Shown: positions 15,737 to 20,110 of the stretch, one piece after another
Layout of the letters: every line of letters begins with the position of its first letter
Position numbering within the stretch: position 1 is the stretch's first letter
Assembly (NCBI GenBank): GCA_903845455.1
Contig: CAIMXN010000055.1
Span: forward strand, 1-20,110
From: an uncultured beta proteobacterium
GTDB taxonomy: Bacteria > Pseudomonadota > Gammaproteobacteria > Burkholderiales > Burkholderiaceae
DNA: 20,110 bases
Direction: 5' to 3'
Translations under genes and position numbers: made by a program
The notes under the pieces: model-generated
What the model was told of the DNA's origin: nothing
What the model saw: the letters and a program-made list of their open reading frames with translations, nothing else
Database searches by the model: none

Positions 15737-17971
15737 CTAATGCAAAGATTCAATTAGTAATTGGAAGTTCTCCGCACTAAGTGGCTTGCCATACAGATAT
15801 CCCTGATAAAAATAACAACCCTCTGCCAGCAGATAATCGCGTTGCTCAATGGTTTCCACTCCTTCTGCAATGACTCTTAGCTTTAATGATTCAGCTAGAG
15901 ACAAGATGGAACAAATAATCGCTCGATCACCTTCATCCCAGGCAATATCAAGCACAAAGCTTTTATCAATCTTAATTTCATCTAAAGGCAATTTCTTGAG
16001 ATAACTTAAGGATGAATATCCAGTACCAAAATCATCAATGGAAAACTTAACCCCAATTTTTCTTAAGTCATTAATAGTAGATATCACTTCATCCACATTC
16101 TCAAGCAACAAACTCTCTGTTAACTCAAACTTTAATAACTGAGGATTAATACCCGCCGTATCGATCAACTCTCCAACCATTTGCGCAAAGTTGGGGCGTC
16201 TAAATTGCTTAGCACTGATGTTCACCGACAAAACCAGTTCTTGAGTAAAGGGATTCTTGGACCAAGCTAGTAATTGTGTACAAGCATTTTGTAAGGCCCA
16301 TTCACCAATAGAAAAAATGAGTCCACTTTCTTCGGCAATCGGAATAAATACTTCTGGAGAAATAATCTCCATCTCAAAAGGCTCCCAGCGCAACAATGCT
16401 TCTGCACCAATAATCCTGCCAGACTGATCCACTTGGGGCTGATACATGAGGTTGAATTCATTTTTACCTAAGGCGCTTCTTAAGCTCGTTTCTAAATTGG
16501 TCTTTTCTGTAAATTGAGTATGCATAGCATCATCAAAAAAACGAATCGTATTACGTCCCGAAGCTTTAGCTTGGTAAAGGGCTAAGTCGGCCTCTTTCAT
16601 CAACTCATTAGCGCTTTGGGTTTTATGTGAAAAAAGGGTGATCCCAATACTGGCAGTTGCGCTATGAGTGATGCCATTTAAGTCAACTGGCTCGGCAATG
16701 CCCAGGTGCAATTTATCAGCAACCATGCTGAGTGCATGCATCGCATGCTCCAGGTCTTCACCCAAGTCAGGAATCAATACAATAAATTCATCACCTCCAA
16801 GTCGCGCAGCCGTATCCATCTCGCGTAAATTATTCCGCAAACATTGAGCCACTGACATGAGCACTTGGTCGCCCATATCGTGTCCGCGCGTGTCATTAAT
16901 CGACTTAAATTTATCGATATCAATCAATAAAACAGCTCCAAAAATTTGATTACGAGCTGCAACAATCCGTGCTTGATTCAAACGATCTAACAATAAACGC
17001 CTATTCGGTAAATTCGTGAGTGGATCGTAGTAAGCCAGCTCCATGATCTTGCGTTCAGCTTCTCTTGGATCACTGGTATTGGAATAGATCCCAATGTAGT
17101 GAGTAATCGTGCCATTTAAATCTCTTACTACAGAAATCGAAAGCCAGACTGGCAGTACTCGCCCCTCTTTAGAGCGATTCCAAACACTGCCTTCCCACTT
17201 ACCCTCGCTCGATATTGCCTCCCACATATTGCGATAAAAAGCATCGTCATGGTGGGTGGGGCATTTAAAAATGCAGGTATTTTTTCCAACCAGTTCATCT
17301 GCGGAATAGCCTGATACTTTTTCAAAAGCTTCATTCGCACGCAATATGTTGCCCCGTGCATCAGTAACAATCATGCCATCCTTGGATTGGAAAGCCACCG
17401 AGGCAATACGCAATTCTGCTTCTGCTACTTTTCTATCGGTAATGTTTTCAGAGAAAATAATGAGGCCACCGACTGTGCCATCGGGATTCATCCAAGGCTT
17501 TACTTCCCAACGAATCCAGCCAACGCTACCATCTGGAAAAATAATGCGATCTTCATTGCAAGAGGCACTCTCGCCCAGTAAACATCTTTGATGCATCTCC
17601 TTCCAGTCATTGGGAATATTGGGAGAAAGCTCATGATGATTTTTGCCAATGATATCAATGCCCTCTAACTTCCGATCTTCTATCCAACATCTACTAGCGT
17701 ATAAATAACGAAATTGGCTATCTAACATAGCAATGCCAGTCGGGGCATTTTCGATAAAAAGCTGAAGCTGACGATTGACGGCCGTTAACTCCTGAGCAGT
17801 GACCTCAAGCGCATTCTCAAGCAGATGACGCTCACGATCAACCTGAAAGTAAGTGTCATTGACGACATTTATAAAGGCCTCCCAATGATCAGCATTCAGA
17901 GCCAATTCATTGGGAAATTTACGTAACTGCCTTTTTAATAGTCGATGATAAGTTTGAGTGGAAAGCGTCAT
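15737..17971 (-). CDS. PAS-PAS-GGDEF-EAL cyclic-di-GMP synthase/phosphodiesterase
   Basis: Encodes 744 residues with no membrane segment, so it is cytoplasmic. An N-terminal helical region (about 30-70, EREL/coiled-coil character) leads into PAS1 (about 70-180) and PAS2 (about 190-300), then GGDEF (about 310-480) and EAL (about 495-744). The cyclase motif is intact (RLGGDEF, 390-396), with an inhibitory I-site REMD (383-386) five residues upstream. The phosphodiesterase motifs are intact: EALLRW (524-529), DDFGTGYSS (646-654) and EGVET (703-707). Both making and breaking of c-di-GMP are thus possible; which one dominates cannot be told. It starts 17 bases after the FIST gene stop, so it is probably the output partner of that sensor. 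No Shine-Dalgarno of note is visible. Confidence 0.93.
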   Translation of the reverse strand: MTLSTQTYHRLLKRQLRKFPNELALNADHWEAFINVVNDTYFQVDRERHLLENALEVTAQELTAVNRQLQLFIENAPTGIAMLDSQFRYLYASRCWIEDRKLEGIDIIGKNHHELSPNIPNDWKEMHQRCLLGESASCNEDRIIFPDGSVGWIRWEVKPWMNPDGTVGGLIIFSENITDRKVAEAELRIASVAFQSKDGMIVTDARGNILRANEAFEKVSGYSADELVGKNTCIFKCPTHHDDAFYRNMWEAISSEGKWEGSVWNRSKEGRVLPVWLSISVVRDLNGTITHYIGIYSNTSDPREAERKIMELAYYDPLTNLPNRRLLLDRLNQARIVAARNQIFGAVLLIDIDKFKSINDTRGHDMGDQVLMSVAQCLRNNLREMDTAARLGGDEFIVLIPDLGEDLEHAMHALSMVADKLHLGIAEPVDLNGITHSATASIGITLFSHKTQSANELMKEADLALYQAKASGRNTIRFFDDAMHTQFTEKTNLETSLRSALGKNEFNLMYQPQVDQSGRIIGAEALLRWEPFEMEIISPEVFIPIAEESGLIFSIGEWALQNACTQLLAWSKNPFTQELVLSVNISAKQFRRPNFAQMVGELIDTAGINPQLLKFELTESLLLENVDEVISTINDLRKIGVKFSIDDFGTGYSSLSYLKKLPLDEIKIDKSFVLDIAWDEGDRAIICSILSLAESLKLRVIAEGVETIEQRDYLLAEGCYFYQGYLYGKPLSAENFQLLIESLH

Positions 17972-17988
17972 CTTAAAAAATGGAAAGT

Positions 17989-19101
17989 TTATTCGGATAA
18001 AAGCGTGAGCGTAGTAGTCTGGTTATGTAAAGAGCATAAAGCTGAATCAAAAGGAGCGATTTCACCATAAGAATAAAAACCAAAAACGGTGGTTTGTGAA
18101 CCTAATACTGTTTGAATTGCCTCAATTTCTTCTTCAGCTATTTGATCCATCACTAAGCGCCGCCCTACACAACTCACTACTAAACAAAGTGAATCTTGGT
18201 GAGGGGTCGTAGGGATAATATCCTTGGCTAGTGCAATCGTAGCGTCGATCAGCGAGTCAATGTCTGTCTTCATTAACTTGCATAAACTCCCCTGCGGGAC
18301 ATCCCCAGCAAAATGCAAACTATTTTTATTAGCATCTATGCCTAAGAGAGTGCGTACATAAGGCTTAGCAGATTCTGTATCTCGAATAGAGAGCGGAAAC
18401 CGTAAACCACTTCCTGGTAGATCTTTAGAAAGTTCACCTAAGTATTTGGTGTAAATCTCTAAAGCTGGCTTATGATCGATTTCATACACTGTGCTTCCTG
18501 AAGATTGCGTGACCCTTCTTTCAGGGCCAAACTCTTTCCAGCCAGTAGCAAAACCATAAGACACCGTTAGCTCACCATAAAACCCAATTAAAGCTACTTG
18601 GTGACGCTTTGCTGGCCCATTCACCATCACCCATGACTCTTGAAAACGATCTGCGTCCCCTGCTAAACCCCCGGTCACCGGAATAGCAAAGTCATTAAGG
18701 GTTTTGGTTAATTCACTACCACTGATAGATAGTCCATCTGAAAGTACAAATAAATGCCTGAGCTTGGGATCTATAAATTCTTTAGCCAACTGATGAAGTG
18801 TGGCTCCAATGTTATCGCCAGGGTCGATTAAGCTACTTTTTACTACTACTGACGTAGTTGAAAAATGAATCGCTGCGATCACCATGCCACCATCAGAAAC
18901 CGTGTTTCCACGAATATTTCCAGATGAAGAGCAACCTACAATTTGAGCGGAAGGAAAAAAGGTTTTCAGCTCTCTATAGCATTCAGCTTGCGTGAAAAAA
19001 AGGTTGTCTGCACAGACAATGACTAAATCTATAGTCGGATCTGAAGATAAATGAATATCCCAGCCATTGACTGCTGTCCACTGATAAGTGCTTACATGCA
19101 T
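17989..19101 (-). CDS. FIST-domain sensor protein
   Basis: Encodes 370 residues without a signal peptide or membrane helix. The N-terminal FIST domain (about 25-210) shows FFPSAQIVGCSSSGNI, HLFVLSDGLSISGSEL and the glycine-rich IPVTGGLAGDADRF. The C-terminal FIST_C domain (about 215-350) shows KPALEIYTKYLGE, FPLSIRD and a final FGFYSYGEIAPF. FIST domains are proposed intracellular sensors of small ligands, perhaps amino acids, usually coded beside or fused to kinases, chemoreceptors or GGDEF/EAL proteins. Here the partner is the PAS-PAS-GGDEF-EAL gene 17 bases downstream. The ligand is unknown. The start context AAGAGAG is weak. Confidence 0.9.
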   Translation of the reverse strand: MHVSTYQWTAVNGWDIHLSSDPTIDLVIVCADNLFFTQAECYRELKTFFPSAQIVGCSSSGNIRGNTVSDGGMVIAAIHFSTTSVVVKSSLIDPGDNIGATLHQLAKEFIDPKLRHLFVLSDGLSISGSELTKTLNDFAIPVTGGLAGDADRFQESWVMVNGPAKRHQVALIGFYGELTVSYGFATGWKEFGPERRVTQSSGSTVYEIDHKPALEIYTKYLGELSKDLPGSGLRFPLSIRDTESAKPYVRTLLGIDANKNSLHFAGDVPQGSLCKLMKTDIDSLIDATIALAKDIIPTTPHQDSLCLVVSCVGRRLVMDQIAEEEIEAIQTVLGSQTTVFGFYSYGEIAPFDSALCSLHNQTTTLTLLSE

Positions 19102-19378
19102 CTGATTGCTCTCTTATTAATATACCCACTGAGGCTAATTCTCTTTGCCTATATTACCCACATCTGCATAAGATAGCGTCAATACCTACATTTACACGTC
19201 TAATTATCCGAATAATTCATTAGCATCTGTGGTTTTTCATCATTTCCACACAGATTTCAATCTTCTGATAAATATGGGAAGGTACGCTGTCATAATGCGT
19301 AAAACACTCGCTATACAAGATCTCTTTCTATGTACCTTCAATCACTCCTGAGTACCCTCACGCAAAGAAGGGCGTCAT

Positions 19379-19639
19379 ATGAATACACATGCACTGGGAT
19401 ACTGGCTTAATAAAAAGCGGCTAACAATCTATCCAAAGATAATCGTTGCCGTACTGCTAGCAGTTCTGATGGGTATTTATGTATTTTTAAAGCTCAGTGG
19501 AGATAACTTTTATTATGCAAATGACTTCAGTATTTTTTGGACTGTATCGCGTTTATCGCTAGAGGCCAATCCTGCCAAAGCACATGAATATCTCTATCTA
19601 CTGGATAAAGTGAGAAAGATTGCTCCTGTCATCATTTAA
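19379..19639 (+). CDS. Short ORF resembling the N-terminus of a GT87/DUF2029 glycosyltransferase
   Basis: Encodes 86 residues: a basic N-terminus, one membrane helix (about 21-38), then a periplasmic-looking NDFSIFWTVSRLSLEANPAKA segment. GT87/DUF2029 mannosyltransferase-like proteins start the same way, with one helix, an acidic DF.xFW motif and 'a.rLal.g.pa.aY'. Those proteins have about 400 residues and many helices, whereas this stops after the first loop and none of the three frames downstream shows the missing part. It is therefore probably a truncated remnant, although it has a start with an AAGAAGG-like Shine-Dalgarno and could still be translated. The family call is from memory of the motif and not searched. 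Confidence 0.45.
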   Translation: MNTHALGYWLNKKRLTIYPKIIVAVLLAVLMGIYVFLKLSGDNFYYANDFSIFWTVSRLSLEANPAKAHEYLYLLDKVRKIAPVII

Positions 19640-19740
19640 GTGCTATTGGACGCCATTTCAGCAGTGCTTTCCCCCTAGAGAGCCCTATTCACATAGAAAT
19701 GTTTCAATAAGGTGCTAATATCATGAATGTAGCAACCATC

Positions 19741-19745
19741 AGGAG
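19741..19745 (+). promoter_or_regulatory. Ribosome binding site supporting the TTG start of the Flp pilin
   Basis: AGGAG lies 6 bases before the TTG at 19752. No in-frame ATG or GTG exists before the pilin processing site, so this site decides the start. Confidence 0.6.
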
Positions 19746-19751
19746 CGAGAA

Positions 19752-19943
19752 TTGGGTAAAGTCCAAAGAATTTTGGGGAGACTGTGTGGGTTTGTAAAAC
19801 GTTTTAAGTTGAATCAATCAGCTGTTTCTGCTATTGAATTTTCCTTAATCGCTGCTGCCATTGCAGTCGTCATCATACTTGGAGTCAGAAACATTGGCAC
19901 TAATACTGGCAAAATTTTCTCTACAATCAATACTGCTATTTAA
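19752..19943 (+). CDS. Flp/Fap-type IVb pilin
   Basis: Encodes 63 residues from a TTG start with a good Shine-Dalgarno. It has a basic leader of 24 residues (MGKVQRILGRLCGFVKRFKL...), then the prepilin cleavage region NQSA/VSAIEF. E29 is at +5 and F30 at +6, followed by one hydrophobic helix (about 31-45) and a short tail NIGTNTGKIFSTINTAI typical of Flp pilins. The residue before the cut is Ala instead of the usual Gly. Flp pilins are cleaved by a TadV/CpaA-type peptidase and assembled by the Tad machinery into adhesive fibres, but no tad/cpa genes are in this window. Secretion partners must be elsewhere. The stop is 8 bases before the apparent IS end. Confidence 0.85.
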   Translation: MGKVQRILGRLCGFVKRFKLNQSAVSAIEFSLIAAAIAVVIILGVRNIGTNTGKIFSTINTAI

Positions 19944-19951
19944 GCTAAATG

Positions 19952-20110
19952 TGAACTGACCTGATTTTTAGTGCCACCCTAAAAGAGAGGATTTTTGATA
20001 ATCTTCATCTTAAAGGAGTGCTAAATATGGTTAAAGGTCAACGTCTCAAACCCGAGCAAATCGTCACCTTATTGCGTCAAATCGATGTTTTAACCACCAA
20101 TGGCAAAACC
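19952..20110 (+). mobile_element. Left end of an IS3-family insertion sequence (runs off the window)
   Basis: A TGAACTGACC terminus at 19952, followed by a short leader and a transposase OrfA-like start at 20027, has the form of IS3-family elements (ends beginning TG, orfA 70-80 bases inside). The right end and OrfB are outside the window, so the boundary and the terminal repeat are inferred from one side only. Confidence 0.6.
20027..20110 (+). CDS. IS3-family transposase OrfA, N-terminal part
   Basis: The first 28 codons are visible before the window ends. The peptide begins MVKGQRLKPEQIVTLLRQID and continues with TNGKT. This is the start of the helix-turn-helix OrfA of IS3-group transposases (typically K.EQI..LLR..E...anGkt). 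AAGGAG (20013-20018) lies 8 bases before the ATG. OrfA normally works with an OrfB integrase made by frameshifting, not visible here. Confidence 0.75.
   Translation, partial: MVKGQRLKPEQIVTLLRQIDVLTTNGKT

Noticed and set aside
17989..19215. 12-mer TTATCCGAATAA at both ends of the FIST gene, in inverted orientation
   Set aside because: One copy is the end of the FIST coding sequence itself. Matches of this length are expected by chance in 20 kb searched on both strands.

Overview
The window looks like the chromosome of a small-genome betaproteobacterium of the Burkholderiales, most like Polynucleobacter. The grounds are the divergent blocks yicC-gmk-rpoZ-spoT and rph-rdgB-hemW, the 67-residue omega subunit, a Bug-type solute receptor beside a CaiB-type CoA-transferase, and moderate GC by eye. 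The genus is inference from gene content, since no search was run.

Layout. (1) 1-5096 is an accessory-looking region. It has a gene-poor left edge, a small CzcI-like secreted protein, an orphan heavy-metal RND pump (CzcA/CusA class) with no adaptor or outer-membrane channel gene in view, and an outer-membrane beta-barrel gene cut by one in-frame TAA. A 350-base gene-free stretch follows. (2) 5063-12523 is conserved housekeeping: tRNA-Arg(ACG) with its terminator, greB, the left-pointing run yicC-gmk-rpoZ-spoT, and the right-pointing run rph-rdgB-hemW. These cover transcript cleavage, ppGpp synthesis and hydrolysis, GMP kinase, RNA polymerase omega, tRNA 3' trimming, cleansing of non-canonical nucleotides and heme delivery. 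(3) 12547-15688 is a small CoA-ester metabolism module: a Bug receptor and a crotonase on the minus strand, divergent from a family III CoA-transferase. (4) 15737-19101 is a two-gene signalling operon on the minus strand, a FIST-domain sensor followed by a PAS-PAS-GGDEF-EAL protein. (5) 19379-20110 is a decaying or mobile right edge: an 86-residue piece resembling the N-terminus of a GT87/DUF2029 glycosyltransferase, a solitary Flp-type pilin with a TTG start, and the left end of an IS3-family element that runs off the window.

No wholly new system is evident. The points most worth following are the interrupted outer-membrane gene behind the orphan RND pump, the crotonase that lacks both classical catalytic glutamates, the FIST/c-di-GMP pair, the truncated glycosyltransferase beside the Flp pilin and IS, and a diverged non-coding sequence shared by the two gene-free stretches.
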